Positions 1 to 8,692 of a DNA stretch of 64,000 bases are shown in pieces. The DNA comes from CAZFLM01 sp964519955 (lineage in GTDB: Bacteria; Armatimonadota; Chthonomonadetes; Chthonomonadales; CAJBBX01), in assembly GCA_964519955.1 (NCBI GenBank), contig CAZFLM010000029.1, positions 1-64,000 of the forward strand, given 5' to 3'. Under the pieces are notes generated by a model, which saw nothing but the letters and a program-made list of their open reading frames with translations, was not told the DNA's origin and did no database searches. A program made the position numbers and the translations under genes. How positions within the stretch are numbered: the first letter of the stretch is position 1; each line of letters opens with the position of its first letter.

Positions 1-106
1 TGAAACCCGGGCCTGGGCGGTGCGAAGTCCCCTGCGGGGACTGGGGTGGGTGCGTAGCGCTGGTTTGTCATCTGCCTGTTGCGGTGTCGGTAAGTGGGAG
101 TGGATC

Positions 107-679
107 GTGCGGGACACGGAGTTGGGGGATGGCGGCGGGCTGCTGCCTGAGTTGCTTGGGCCGGGGTTGGACGTGGTGTTCGTGGGGGCGGCGCCGAGCT
201 ATGCGGCCGCGTCCACGGGGCACTACTACGCCGGGCCGCGCAACCGGTTCTGGCTGCTGCTGCACCAGGCCGGTTTGACGCCACGGCGGCTGGCGCCGGA
301 GGAGGACGGGCTGGTGTTGGAGTATGGCATCGGGCTGACCGCGATTCTGCTCGGGTGCATCTCGACCGACAACAGCCTGCTGCCCGAGCCGACGGCCGAC
401 GCTCGCGAGGGGCTGTTCGCCCGCCTGCGCCAGTGCGCGCCGAAGGTGGTGGCCTACAACGGGCGCGACGTGTATCGGATGTGCCACGGCGCCGACGCGC
501 CTCGCTGGGGGCTGCAGCCGGACGACCTGGACGGCGCGGCGCAGTTCGTGGTACACAGCTCCAGCGGACGCGCCGACCGGTGGGGCGCGGATCGGCTGTT
601 CCTCTACCGCGAGTTGCGGAGCCTGATGCTGGCGCTGCGGACGAGCGGCGCTAGCGAACCGAACGGAGACCCGACATGA
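107..679 (+). CDS. Mug/TDG-like uracil-DNA glycosylase family protein
   Basis: Likely DNA repair glycosylase of the mismatch-specific (Mug/TDG) branch of the UDG superfamily, acting on U or T mispaired with G. The order of motifs fits: a GAAPS box after the first strand, then YYAGPRNRFW, then LTPRRLAPEE and YGIGLTAI, and a C-terminal HSSSGRA in the position of the Mug NPSGLSR loop. The GTG start at 107 is chosen because GGGAG lies six bases upstream; an in-frame GTG at 20 would only add an unrelated Arg-rich leader. The product is 190 residues against about 168 for E. coli Mug. The catalytic Asn of the Mug GINPG box is Ala here, so water activation must differ or activity is altered. Its TGA overlaps the next ATG (ATGA), implying coupled translation with the glycosidase gene, although no functional link is obvious. 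Confidence 0.75.
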   Translation: MRDTELGDGGGLLPELLGPGLDVVFVGAAPSYAAASTGHYYAGPRNRFWLLLHQAGLTPRRLAPEEDGLVLEYGIGLTAILLGCISTDNSLLPEPTADAREGLFARLRQCAPKVVAYNGRDVYRMCHGADAPRWGLQPDDLDGAAQFVVHSSSGRADRWGADRLFLYRELRSLMLALRTSGASEPNGDPT

Positions 680-2898
680 TCCTGGCCCGACGCGCCGTCC
701 TATCGACCGCAGTAGCTCTCTGCGCCATCGGGCCATACGCCTGCGCCGCGCCACGAGGAGGCAAGACGATGCCGACCATCACCGACAAGACGCTTGTGGC
801 CTGGGTGTCGCCCGCCAACCTGACGCAGCGCGGGGGCAGCGTGCTGACCATCGACAGCCAGTCCGGCCCGTTCGACGGCATCGTCTTCGGCGAGATTGCG
901 CCCGGGAAGTGGATGGCCGGCAGCGAGTTCTTCCGCCGCACTCGGCAGGATCAGGCGGCCGTGCCGGCGGAGGCCGCCGGGCCGGGCGAGACCGTGCAGA
1001 TCGCGGCGGCTTACCATGGCAAGGAGGTCAGCCTGTATCGCAACGGGCAGCTCCTGGAGCGGCATGCCATCGATGCCCCGATTGCGTTTGGGCCCGGCAG
1101 CGCCGTGGTGTTCGGGCTGCGCCACCTGGAGGCGCAGGACAAGGCCTGCTTCGCCGGGACCATCGACGAGGCCCGCCTCTACGACGTGGCGCTGGACGCC
1201 GATACGCTTGCCCGCCTCGTGCCCGGCAAGCTGTCCGACCCGAAGCCGCTCGCCTGGTGGACGTTCGAGGGCGGCGCCGTGCGCGACCGCATGGGAGTGT
1301 TCCCGCCAGGCGTGCTGCACGGCGACGCCAAGGTCGAGGGCGGCAAGCTGCACCTGTCCGGGAGCGGGGCGTACGTGGTCGCGGCGCAGGCGGTGGAGCG
1401 AAAGCGCGATCCCTCGGAGTGGCCGGCCTACCACGTCACCGCGCTGCCGGAGGAGGGCGTGTGCCTGCCGTACGATGCGAACGGGTGCATCTACTGGAAG
1501 GGCCGCTACCACCTGATGTACATCTACCAGGACCCGGCGCGGCCAAACGGCGGCCACTGCTGGGGGCACATGTCCAGCACGAACCTGGTCAACTGGACGG
1601 TGCATCCGCCCGCGCTCGTGCCCGAGAAGGGCGACCCGGACGTGGGCATCTTCAGCGGCAACGCGTTCGTCAACAAGGACGGCGTTCCGATGCTCTGCTG
1701 GTTCGGGGTCGAGGCCGGCGTCTGCGTCGCGACCGCCGAGGACGACGGCCTGATTCGCTGGAGAAAGCACCCCAAGGACCCCATCATCCCGATGCCGAAG
1801 CCCGGCGAGCCCGGCCACGGCGTCTACACGGTGTGGGACCCCTATCTGTGGCTGGAGGGCGACACTTACTACTGCCTTCTCGGCGGCAATAAGCTGTCCA
1901 ACGGCAAGGACACGCTCTACCTCTGCAAGTCGCCCGACCTGGTGAAGTGGGAGGCGCTGCACCCGTTCTACGAGCACCCCGATCTGACCTGGACGGAGGA
2001 CGGCGAGGACTGCTCCTGCCCGGACTTCTTCAAGCTCGGCGACAAGCGCGTGCTGTTGTGCATCAGCCACAAGGTGGGCGCGCGCTGCTACATCGGCCGC
2101 TACGAGAACGAGCGCTTCTACCCCGAGAGCCACGTGCGCATGAACTGGGCGGGCGGGATGATGTTCGCGCCGGAGAGCTTCGAGGCGAACGGGCGCCGGA
2201 TCATGTTCGCCTGGGTGACGGACCCGCGCGTTGCCCCCTCCGAGCGCCGCAGCGGATCGGGCGTGCAGAGCCTGCCCCGCATCCTCTCGCTCGGACCCGA
2301 CGGCACGCTGCTCATCGAGCCCGCCCGGGAGATGGACACGCTCCGGCGCGACCATGTGAGCGTGCCGGCATTTGCACTCGCCGACGGCGGGGAGGTGCCG
2401 CTGGACAGCGTGCAGGGCGACTGCATGGAGATCGACGCCGAGATCGACCCGGGCAGCGCCGCCGAGGTGGGCTTCACGGTTCGCTGCACGCCGGACGGGG
2501 CCGAGCGAACCGAGATACGCTACGATGCCCGCGCGCACAAGCTGATCGTGGACATGTCCCACTCGACGCTGCGCGACGACGTGACGTACGGCCAGCCGCC
2601 GTTCACCGCCGCGTTCATCCAGCGCGCGTCGGAGAACCCGAGCCCGCGCTCGCAGGTCGAAGCGCCGCTCGATCTCAAGCCAGGTGAGCCGCTGAAGCTG
2701 CGCATCTACCTCGACCGGCCGATGATCGAGGTCTTCGCGAACGGGCGCCAGTGCGTCACCCAGCAGATCTTCCCGTCGCGCAAGGACGCGCTGCAGGTGA
2801 AGGCGTGGGCGCGCGGCGGCCAGGCGCAAGTCACCCGGCTGGACGCCTGGAAGATGGCGGCCATTCGGGTGCTGAACCGCAAGAACGCTGTGAAGTAG
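676..2898 (+). CDS. secreted glycoside hydrolase family 32-like beta-fructosidase with N-terminal LamG-like domain
   Basis: Predicted to hydrolyse fructans or a related furanoside outside the cytoplasm. Residues 1-30 look like a signal peptide. Residues about 40-180 form a concanavalin/LamG-type sandwich with the typical end GTIDEARLYDVAL. From about 250 there is a five-bladed GH32 core: YDANG near 266 replaces NDPNG and keeps the nucleophile Asp, VWDP near 386 replaces RDP, and GEDCSCPDFF near 443 supplies the probable acid/base Glu of the EC box. The C-terminal sandwich carries RPMIEVFANG, the usual GH32C hallmark. Motif drift means the substrate cannot be read; a GH43/GH68-like specificity is possible. 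An internal ATG at 769 (Met32) follows GAGGAGG with seven-base spacing, so a cytosolic form without the signal may also be made. Confidence 0.8.
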   Translation: MILARRAVLSTAVALCAIGPYACAAPRGGKTMPTITDKTLVAWVSPANLTQRGGSVLTIDSQSGPFDGIVFGEIAPGKWMAGSEFFRRTRQDQAAVPAEAAGPGETVQIAAAYHGKEVSLYRNGQLLERHAIDAPIAFGPGSAVVFGLRHLEAQDKACFAGTIDEARLYDVALDADTLARLVPGKLSDPKPLAWWTFEGGAVRDRMGVFPPGVLHGDAKVEGGKLHLSGSGAYVVAAQAVERKRDPSEWPAYHVTALPEEGVCLPYDANGCIYWKGRYHLMYIYQDPARPNGGHCWGHMSSTNLVNWTVHPPALVPEKGDPDVGIFSGNAFVNKDGVPMLCWFGVEAGVCVATAEDDGLIRWRKHPKDPIIPMPKPGEPGHGVYTVWDPYLWLEGDTYYCLLGGNKLSNGKDTLYLCKSPDLVKWEALHPFYEHPDLTWTEDGEDCSCPDFFKLGDKRVLLCISHKVGARCYIGRYENERFYPESHVRMNWAGGMMFAPESFEANGRRIMFAWVTDPRVAPSERRSGSGVQSLPRILSLGPDGTLLIEPAREMDTLRRDHVSVPAFALADGGEVPLDSVQGDCMEIDAEIDPGSAAEVGFTVRCTPDGAERTEIRYDARAHKLIVDMSHSTLRDDVTYGQPPFTAAFIQRASENPSPRSQVEAPLDLKPGEPLKLRIYLDRPMIEVFANGRQCVTQQIFPSRKDALQVKAWARGGQAQVTRLDAWKMAAIRVLNRKNAVK

Positions 2899-3010
2899 GG
2901 GCCGCTGCGGGGTCGCGGGCGCGACATTTCGATAGAACTGCGGGTCCTATTCGGGAACGGTCGCGGGACATCGCGCGTCCCAGTAACCGGGAGCGCAGTG
3001 CCGCGCGCCC

Positions 3011-3039
3011 TTGGCGTGGTCGCCACAACGCGGTATACT
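3011..3039 (+). promoter_or_regulatory. sigma70-type promoter for the zinc-finger/metal-uptake cluster
   Basis: TTGGCG at 3011-3016 and TATACT at 3034-3039 are separated by exactly 17 bases. Initiation would fall near 3046, giving a leader of about 60 bases before the GTG at 3104. The rest of the 205-base gap after the glycosidase shows no gene. Confidence 0.7.
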
Positions 3040-3103
3040 CTTCGTGGCACGCTGTCTGGCGCTGCCGATGGGATAGCCATCCGACGGCCCGAGGTTCATT
3101 CTG

Positions 3104-4069
3104 GTGGACGACCGGCAATCCTGCGATTCGCTCTGGGATCTGCTCTCTGCATACGCTGACGGTGACGTGACCGACGACGAGGCGCGCCTCGTCGACCGTC
3201 ATGTCGCGTCCTGCCCGGAGTGCGCCCGCGCCCTCGGTTTCCTCCGCGCGGTCGATACCGACCTCGATCTCCAGCCCGACTACGTTCCGACACCTCCCGA
3301 AGACCTGCACCTGCGCATCCTGGAGGCGACCGTTCGCCAGTCGTCGGCGCACCGCGGCCGTCCGCGCTTCGCCAACGCCTCGGCGATGCTGCCCGCTCTG
3401 GCATCGGCCGCCGTTGTCGCGCTGGTGGGCTTCGTGTGGGGGAGCAGCCTCAACGACCCGTTCGGCCCGCACTGGATCCCGACGCCCCAGATGCCCCACC
3501 AGGAGGCCGCGCAGGCTGCCAGGCCGCAGCACCCGATGCCTGTGCCTGTCGACGAGATGCGCGCGTACGAGGGGCCGGTGGGCCGAGGGTTCCTCGCCTC
3601 CCGCTCTATGGCGCGGCCGCTGGTCACGCTGGTTGTTGCGCCCCGAGCCCAGTCGCGCTGGACGGTGCAGGACCGCTCACGGATGCCGGCCATGCAGTCT
3701 GAGGGCGCAGTCGAGGAGCCCACTCGCTCGGCCGTCGATCCCGCGCCCACTCCGGTTGCTCCGGCCGCCGTGCCCGACTTGCGGATGGCCGCCGAGCCTG
3801 CGCCTGCCACGAACCCGAGCGCTGCGTCTCGCACAACGGCTGACGACGACACAACGCCTCCTGTTGCCACGCGCCACACCAATGCTTCGATCCGCCTCGT
3901 CTCCGCCCAGTCCGACGTGACTCCCGAGATGATGGGGAACCTCGCGGCGCTGCGCCCCAGCACCAAGGACATGATGGAGGCGCAGGAGATGCTGAAGGCT
4001 CGCATCGCCGAGGAGAGCCCTGGCGCCCGTCGCGTGGTGAAGGTCGAAGCGACGATCGGCAGGTTCTAG
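3104..4069 (+). CDS. membrane-anchored zf-HC2 anti-sigma-factor-like protein
   Basis: The N-terminus is a zf-HC2 module (His33, Cys37, Cys40 in the H-x3-C-x2-C arrangement), the domain by which anti-sigma factors grip ECF sigma factors. A hydrophobic segment at about 94-113 would cross the inner membrane. The remaining 200 residues are low-complexity Pro/Ala-rich and probably periplasmic. The GTG start follows GAGG and begins MDDRQSCDSL. No sigma factor gene lies beside it, so its partner is unknown; the ECF gene at 8693 has its own overlapping partner. It leads a run of genes ending in a metal importer and is one base from the next ORF, which suggests a regulatory role for that cluster, but this is inference from position. 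Confidence 0.7.
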   Translation: MDDRQSCDSLWDLLSAYADGDVTDDEARLVDRHVASCPECARALGFLRAVDTDLDLQPDYVPTPPEDLHLRILEATVRQSSAHRGRPRFANASAMLPALASAAVVALVGFVWGSSLNDPFGPHWIPTPQMPHQEAAQAARPQHPMPVPVDEMRAYEGPVGRGFLASRSMARPLVTLVVAPRAQSRWTVQDRSRMPAMQSEGAVEEPTRSAVDPAPTPVAPAAVPDLRMAAEPAPATNPSAASRTTADDDTTPPVATRHTNASIRLVSAQSDVTPEMMGNLAALRPSTKDMMEAQEMLKARIAEESPGARRVVKVEATIGRF

Positions 4070-4070
4070 G

Positions 4071-4376
4071 ATGAGGCGCTCCGGACCGGCACACCGCCTG
4101 ACCGCCCTCGTCCTCCTCCTCTGTTGGGGTTGGTTCTCCACTGGTGGCGTTCTCGCCCACCACCACCGCGCGCTCCGCTCTGCCGAGACGCGGATCTGCC
4201 TCGACCAGCCCTGCGCTGTCTGCGGGTGGCTCCTTCTTGCCAAGCCCGCGGCGGTCCAGACCACCACCGCGCCGCCTGAGCCTCCGCTGATCACCGGCGA
4301 CCTGCCTCCGGCCGAGAGCGGCGTCGTCACTCAAGCCTGCCACTCCATCTCCGCCCGGGCTCCTCCCACCGCCTAG
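4071..4376 (+). CDS. small exported protein with His and Cys clusters, unknown function
   Basis: A 101-residue protein starting one base after the previous stop, so almost certainly translated by coupling. It has a signal peptide-like start (MRRSGPAHRLTALVLLLCWG) and a predicted cleavage site just before a His triplet (AHHHRAL). A CLDQPCAVCGW motif follows. The arrangement resembles small DUF2946-type exported proteins found beside metal transport genes, but similarity is too weak to assign the family. Three His plus three Cys shortly after the signal could bind a transition metal. Its place directly before an outer-membrane barrel and a metal ABC importer fits a periplasmic metal-binding role; this is inferred. 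Confidence 0.5.
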   Translation: MRRSGPAHRLTALVLLLCWGWFSTGGVLAHHHRALRSAETRICLDQPCAVCGWLLLAKPAAVQTTTAPPEPPLITGDLPPAESGVVTQACHSISARAPPTA

Positions 4377-4584
4377 TCTCCCCAACGCGGCCTGACCCTG
4401 TTCGGCCGCACTCGGTCGCCTCGCGCGATCGCGTACCCATTCGCAGCACGCGCCACGGGCCCGTCGTCGGGCGAACCGTGTGCGCGCATTGGCACATTCG
4501 CCCCTCAGAGGGCGCACGCCCGTGCACGCTGCCGACCGGCTCGCCGCAGCCATCTGTGTGCGAGCCAGGGAGACTGGCGACAAC

Positions 4585-5937
4585 ATGACTACCCATTGGC
4601 GGGCCGCCATCGGCCTGTCCGCACTCATCCTGGCGCCGGGGTTGTGTCTGGCGCAGGCGCCCCCCGCCGACGCGAAGCCGACCGACATGGCGGAGCTGAA
4701 GGCGAAGGTCGCCCAGCAGGACCAGCTTATCCAGCAGCTCCTGGAGGCCAACAAGAAGCTCACCGAGCGTCTCGACAAGCTGGAGAAGGGTCCCGGCGGC
4801 GCGAAGCCCGGCGAGGAGCCGCCGATTCCGGACCTGGAGCTGCCCGGCGGCAAGGAGCCCGGGAAGCCCGCAGCCGCGGACACCGGCGCAGCTCCGGGCG
4901 CGCGGGCTACCCTGATGCCCGACCTGGCGGTCATCGGCAACCACACGGGGCGCTTCTTCAGCGCAAAGGGCGACCCGGATCGCAACCGGTTCCAGCTCGG
5001 CGAGATCGAGTTGGCGCTCGAGCAGCCAGTCTACACCGGCATCAAGTTCAAGGCGCAGTTGGCCGCGGGAGCCGAGGAGGGCTTCGGGATGGCCGCCGAG
5101 GAAGCCTACATCGAGGCCACCAACCTCTTCGGCTCCCGGCTGGCAGGTACGTTCGGTCGCAAGCGGATTAGCTTCGGGAAGGTGAACCCGCTCCACCCGC
5201 ACTCTCGGCCCTACGTTGATCAGCCCGCGCCGCTGGCGCTGCTGGTTCATCCCGAGGCGCTGTCGGGCAATGGCGGCTCCGTCGAGTACCTGCTGCCCAT
5301 CAAGAACGTCTTCTCGCACCTCCAGTTCGGGTTCCACAGCACCGAGGCCGCCGAGGACACCGCGGAGGTCGCGCGCGGTGAGGCGACGGCGAGCTACCCT
5401 GGCGGTCTTGGCGTGAACGGCAACCTGGCCTCCGGACGCCTGTGGCTCTCGCGCGAGTTCGGCAAGTCGGCCGAGCTGGAACTGGGCGGCAGCCACGTCT
5501 TCGGCAAGGGCGAGAACGGCGACAAGCTGAGCCTGACCGGCGTCGACCTGACCCTGCGCCAGTTCCCTGGCACCTTCAAGCGTCTGCAACTCCAGTCCGA
5601 GGCATTTTGGCACCAGCGCAAGGACCGCAGCCTGACATTCGATGGAGGCAACCACACGCGGTTCGGCCACTACACACTGCTCTCATGGGCGCCGGACCAG
5701 TACCACGAGTTCGGCCTGCGCTACGACAACTCCCAGTACCCGTGGCCGCTGCCGGGACGCGAGGAGTCCATGAGCCTCATCTGGACGAACCGCATGACGG
5801 AGGTGACGCTCCTGCGCTTCCAGTACAAGCACGGCAACCGCTCGGGACTGCTCGGGCTCCCCGAGGCCAACGGGTTCAACGAGTTCTATCTGCAGTTCAT
5901 CTGGGGCGCTGGATCGCACACGCACCCGCTTCAGTGA
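4585..5937 (+). CDS. outer-membrane beta-barrel porin, probably metal-associated
   Basis: Begins with a cleavable signal peptide ending ALCLAQA. A short coiled coil rich in Gln, Leu and Lys (about residues 33-65) follows, then a Pro/Gly linker and about 340 residues of alternating aromatic beta strands typical of a porin, ending in a C-terminal strand with FIWG. The ATG at 4585 is used because the longer GTG-started frame adds Arg-rich sequence in front of a clear signal peptide. It sits 22 bases before the importer binding protein gene. In other bacteria, barrels placed this way serve zinc or manganese entry under metal limitation. No operator was recognised upstream, and the ligand is inferred from context only. 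Confidence 0.7.
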   Translation: MTTHWRAAIGLSALILAPGLCLAQAPPADAKPTDMAELKAKVAQQDQLIQQLLEANKKLTERLDKLEKGPGGAKPGEEPPIPDLELPGGKEPGKPAAADTGAAPGARATLMPDLAVIGNHTGRFFSAKGDPDRNRFQLGEIELALEQPVYTGIKFKAQLAAGAEEGFGMAAEEAYIEATNLFGSRLAGTFGRKRISFGKVNPLHPHSRPYVDQPAPLALLVHPEALSGNGGSVEYLLPIKNVFSHLQFGFHSTEAAEDTAEVARGEATASYPGGLGVNGNLASGRLWLSREFGKSAELELGGSHVFGKGENGDKLSLTGVDLTLRQFPGTFKRLQLQSEAFWHQRKDRSLTFDGGNHTRFGHYTLLSWAPDQYHEFGLRYDNSQYPWPLPGREESMSLIWTNRMTEVTLLRFQYKHGNRSGLLGLPEANGFNEFYLQFIWGAGSHTHPLQ

Positions 5938-5959
5938 CACATCCGGAGACACACACAAG

Positions 5960-6868
5960 ATGAAACGCATCCTGACCATAGCCGCGCTCGCCGCCCTCGG
6001 CCTGACCGCCGTCTGCGGCGCAAACGCGGAGATCAGCGTCGTCACGACAGACACCAACCTGGCCGACATCGCCAAGCGCGTCGGGGGCGACCTCGTGCGC
6101 GTCGAGTCGCTCTCCCGCGGCACCGACGACCCGCATGCGGTCGAGCCACGCCCGTCCATGGTCCTCAAGGCGGCCCGCGCGGACGTTTTCGCCCGCATCG
6201 GCATGGATCTCGACATGTGGGCCGACGCGATCCTGGAGAAGTCCGGCAACGCGAAGGTGATGAAGAACGGCAAGGGCTACGCGAACTGCTCCGACCGCCT
6301 GCGCGTGCTCGAAGTGCCCAGCGGCAAGCTCGATCCGTCGATGGGCGACATCCACGTCTACGGGAACCCGCACTATCTGCTCGACCCCGCCAATGGGATC
6401 CTGGCGGCGGGCAACATCGCGGCGGCGCTTATCCGGGTGGACCCGGCGCACCAGCCGCAGTACCACCAGCGGTTCCTGGCATTCGGAAACGAGATCAAGG
6501 AGCGCCTGGCCAAGTGGCACGCGGCCCTCGATCCCTACAAGGGCCGCGGCATCGTCGTGTACCACAAGACCTGGGCCTACTTCATGGACCGCTTCGGGCT
6601 GACCGAGGCGGGCGCGGTGGAGCCCAAGCCGGGCATCCCGCCGTCGCCGGGCCATGTGAACGACCTGGTGCGCGACATGAAGGCCCAGGGCATTCGGACG
6701 GTTCTCGCCGAGAGCTTCCGCTCCGACCGGTTCCCGAACCTGATCTCCGGGCAGACCGGGGCCAAGGTGGCGAAGGTGCCCGTCGCGGTGGACGCCGAGC
6801 CCGGGGTCGACACATACTTCAAGCTCTTCGACACCATTGTGGAGCGCCTCGTAGCGGCGCTCAAGTAG
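5960..6868 (+). CDS. cluster A-I metal ABC transporter substrate-binding protein (ZnuA/TroA family)
   Basis: Periplasmic binding protein delivering a divalent metal (zinc or manganese) to the ABC importer encoded next. There is a signal peptide ending GANA. Family ligands are visible: His59 in DPHAVEPRPS, His138 in NPHYLLDP, His202 in VYHKTWAYF, and an acidic residue in the C-terminal DAEPGVDTYF region. Length (302) is normal. The long His/Asp-rich flexible loop of many ZnuA proteins is absent, so the metal cannot be decided from sequence. The strong hairpin just after the stop would let this subunit be made in excess over the ATPase and permease. Confidence 0.88.
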   Translation: MKRILTIAALAALGLTAVCGANAEISVVTTDTNLADIAKRVGGDLVRVESLSRGTDDPHAVEPRPSMVLKAARADVFARIGMDLDMWADAILEKSGNAKVMKNGKGYANCSDRLRVLEVPSGKLDPSMGDIHVYGNPHYLLDPANGILAAGNIAAALIRVDPAHQPQYHQRFLAFGNEIKERLAKWHAALDPYKGRGIVVYHKTWAYFMDRFGLTEAGAVEPKPGIPPSPGHVNDLVRDMKAQGIRTVLAESFRSDRFPNLISGQTGAKVAKVPVAVDAEPGVDTYFKLFDTIVERLVAALK

Positions 6869-6875
6869 GTCACTC

Positions 6876-6903
6876 GCAGCCTGCGGCTCCGGCCGCAGGC
6901 TGC
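6876..6903 (+). terminator. intercistronic hairpin (attenuator) between binding protein and ATPase genes
   Basis: GCAGCCTGCGG at 6876-6886 pairs perfectly with CCGCAGGCTGC at 6893-6903 around a six-base loop, an 11-bp stem. It is followed by a weak T-rich stretch (ATAGGTTTAT), so it could act as a leaky terminator or as a 3' stabiliser of the binding-protein message. Confidence 0.55.
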
Positions 6904-6922
6904 ATAGGTTTATGGTTGAAAC

Positions 6923-7693
6923 ATGGGCAAATTGATCGAGTTCGCGGATGTGACGCTGGGGTATGGGCGCACACCCGTTCTGACCGGAGTCGACCTCGAC
7001 GTGCGACAGGGCGACTTCCTGGGGCTCGTCGGGCCGAACGGCGCCGGCAAGACGACCCTGCTGAAGGCCATCCTGGGCTTGCTCAAGCCGATGCGCGGGA
7101 CCATAGTTGGCGACGCGGCCAGTCTGCGGATCGGCTATGTGCCGCAGCGGGACAGCGTCGACACCCTCTTTCCGCTGACCGTGCAGGACATCGTGCTGAT
7201 GGGGCGCTACGCTCGCCTTGGAGCGTTCGGGCGGCCACGCCGGGCGGACCTCGAGGCGGCAGGCCGGGTGCTCGATGAGCTGGGCATCGCCGACCTCGCG
7301 CGGCGTCCCTACCCGAGCCTGTCCGGCGGCCAGAAGCAGCGTACGCTCATTGCCCGGGCGCTGGTCGGCGAGCCAAACCTGCTGATCCTGGACGAGCCGA
7401 CGAATGGCATGGACCTGCCGAGCGAGAAGGCCATCATGGAACTGGTCCGGCGCCTGCACGACGGCCGGCACCTCACCGTGCTGATGGTGAGCCACCTCCT
7501 GAACACCGTGATCAACTACGCACACCGGATCGCCATCGTGGGGGATGGTTCGGTGCGCGAGGGGGAGATCGCCGACCTGGTGACCGGCGAGGCGCTCACC
7601 CGGCTCTATGGCACCGAGGTGCTGGTGGCGCAGGTGGACGGGCGCCACGTCGTGCTGCCTGGCGCGGGCAACGGGAACGGAGGCGCGGCATGA
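6923..7693 (+). CDS. metal ABC transporter ATP-binding protein (ZnuC/TroB type)
   Basis: Cytoplasmic ATPase that powers metal import. Walker A GPNGAGKT is at residues 37-44, the ABC signature LSGGQ at 133-137, and Walker B LLILDEP at 153-159; the Q-loop lies in YVPQRDSVD and the switch His in MVSHLL. Length (256) is typical. The Gly/Asn-rich tail after residue 245 is probably unstructured. The gene follows the binding-protein gene after a hairpin, and its stop overlaps the permease start (ATGA), so ATPase and permease are translationally coupled. Confidence 0.92.
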   Translation: MGKLIEFADVTLGYGRTPVLTGVDLDVRQGDFLGLVGPNGAGKTTLLKAILGLLKPMRGTIVGDAASLRIGYVPQRDSVDTLFPLTVQDIVLMGRYARLGAFGRPRRADLEAAGRVLDELGIADLARRPYPSLSGGQKQRTLIARALVGEPNLLILDEPTNGMDLPSEKAIMELVRRLHDGRHLTVLMVSHLLNTVINYAHRIAIVGDGSVREGEIADLVTGEALTRLYGTEVLVAQVDGRHVVLPGAGNGNGGAA

Positions 7694-8523
7694 TACGCGA
7701 CCTCATTGAGGGCCTGAGCCTGACCTACACCGGTCTGCTGGGCGCGTCGGTGGTGGCCGCCATCTGTGCGACCATCGGCGTCTACGTGGTGCTGAAGCGC
7801 ATCGTGTTCGTGGGCGCGTCTCTCGCCCAGATCTCGTCGGCGGGCGTCGCGCTCGCGTTCCTGCTCGGGCAGTCCATCCCATTCGTCGCCAGGCAGCCGC
7901 TCGCGGTCTCGCTCGTCGTGACGATGATCGGCGTGCTCATCTACTCGCAGCAGACGCTGAGCCGCAAGGTGCCGCAGGAGAGCATCATCGGCATCGGGTA
8001 CCTGGTGGCCTCGGCGCTCACCCTCATGCTGATCGTTAAGAGCCCCAAGGGGCTGGACGAGATCAAGGAGCTGCTCGACGGGCACGTCATCACCATCGAC
8101 TGGTCCCACTTCTACCTGCTGGCCGGCGTCGCGCTCCTGGCCGGCCTGGTGCACTGGCTCTGCTACAAGCAGTTCCTGTTCGTCTCGTTCGACCGCGAGG
8201 TGGCGGCGACGCAGGGCTACCGCGTGCGCCTGTGGGAGCTGCTCTTCTACCTCGTCATGGGCCTGACGATCTCCGTCAGCATCGGGTGCGCCGGGCTGCT
8301 GGCGGTCTTTGCGTACATGGTCATCCCGCCGGTTACGGGGCTGTTGGTCGCGCGGCGAATGCGCACCGCGTTCGTGGTCTCCGTCGTGAGCGCGGTTCTC
8401 TCCACGTTCCTCGGCTTCTGCTGGGCCATCCAGGGCGACCTCCCAACCAGCCCACCCATCATCGCCGTCTCCGCGCTCATCCTCGGGGTGGTGTGGGTGA
8501 GTAGGAGGTTCGTTCGGGAGTAG
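7690..8523 (+). CDS. metal ABC transporter permease (ZnuB/TroC family)
   Basis: Integral membrane subunit of the importer. The 277-residue product has about eight hydrophobic helices and the family landmark VYVVLKRIVFVGASLAQIS, with the conserved Ser/Gly region near the substrate path. It completes an A-I type importer with the two genes upstream and overlaps the ATPase gene by four bases. A large inverted repeat directly after the stop probably ends the transcript. Zinc is the more likely cargo given the neighbouring zinc-finger and His/Cys proteins, but manganese is not excluded. Confidence 0.9.
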   Translation: MIRDLIEGLSLTYTGLLGASVVAAICATIGVYVVLKRIVFVGASLAQISSAGVALAFLLGQSIPFVARQPLAVSLVVTMIGVLIYSQQTLSRKVPQESIIGIGYLVASALTLMLIVKSPKGLDEIKELLDGHVITIDWSHFYLLAGVALLAGLVHWLCYKQFLFVSFDREVAATQGYRVRLWELLFYLVMGLTISVSIGCAGLLAVFAYMVIPPVTGLLVARRMRTAFVVSVVSAVLSTFLGFCWAIQGDLPTSPPIIAVSALILGVVWVSRRFVRE

Positions 8524-8607
8524 CTAGTAGCGAGGAGCAAGTAGCGAGTAGGACGGCGGCCGCGATGCAGAGCGCACACGCCGCCGCTCTCCTCGCTACT
8601 AACTACT
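8519..8607 (+). terminator. long imperfect inverted repeat after the metal-uptake operon
   Basis: AGTAGCTAGTAGCGAGGAG at 8519-8537 pairs with 8589-8607 with one mismatch. Inside it CGGCGGC (8554-8560) pairs with GCCGCCG (8580-8586). The nested stem lies directly after the permease stop. The motif AGTAGCGAG occurs twice in the left arm, giving it the look of a mobile palindromic repeat rather than a plain terminator. Confidence 0.5.
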
Positions 8608-8692
8608 ACACCCAGGACCTTCCCCCCTCCGCCGCGAAACCCACTGAACTCCACGCTGTGTTCGGCTCGTCCCAATGGTCAGGAGGAGCAGG

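Noticed and set aside
700..2829. 709-codon open frame antisense to the GH32-like gene
   Set aside because: Mirror frame of high-G+C coding sequence; Arg/His/Leu-rich with no domain, while the plus-strand gene has clear motifs.
4377..4584. Zur or Fur operator upstream of the porin
   Set aside because: No convincing AT-rich palindrome could be found in this stretch.
5897..7648. 583-codon minus-strand frame across the metal importer genes
   Set aside because: Overlaps two genes with diagnostic ABC and binding-protein motifs; composition is that of a shadow frame.
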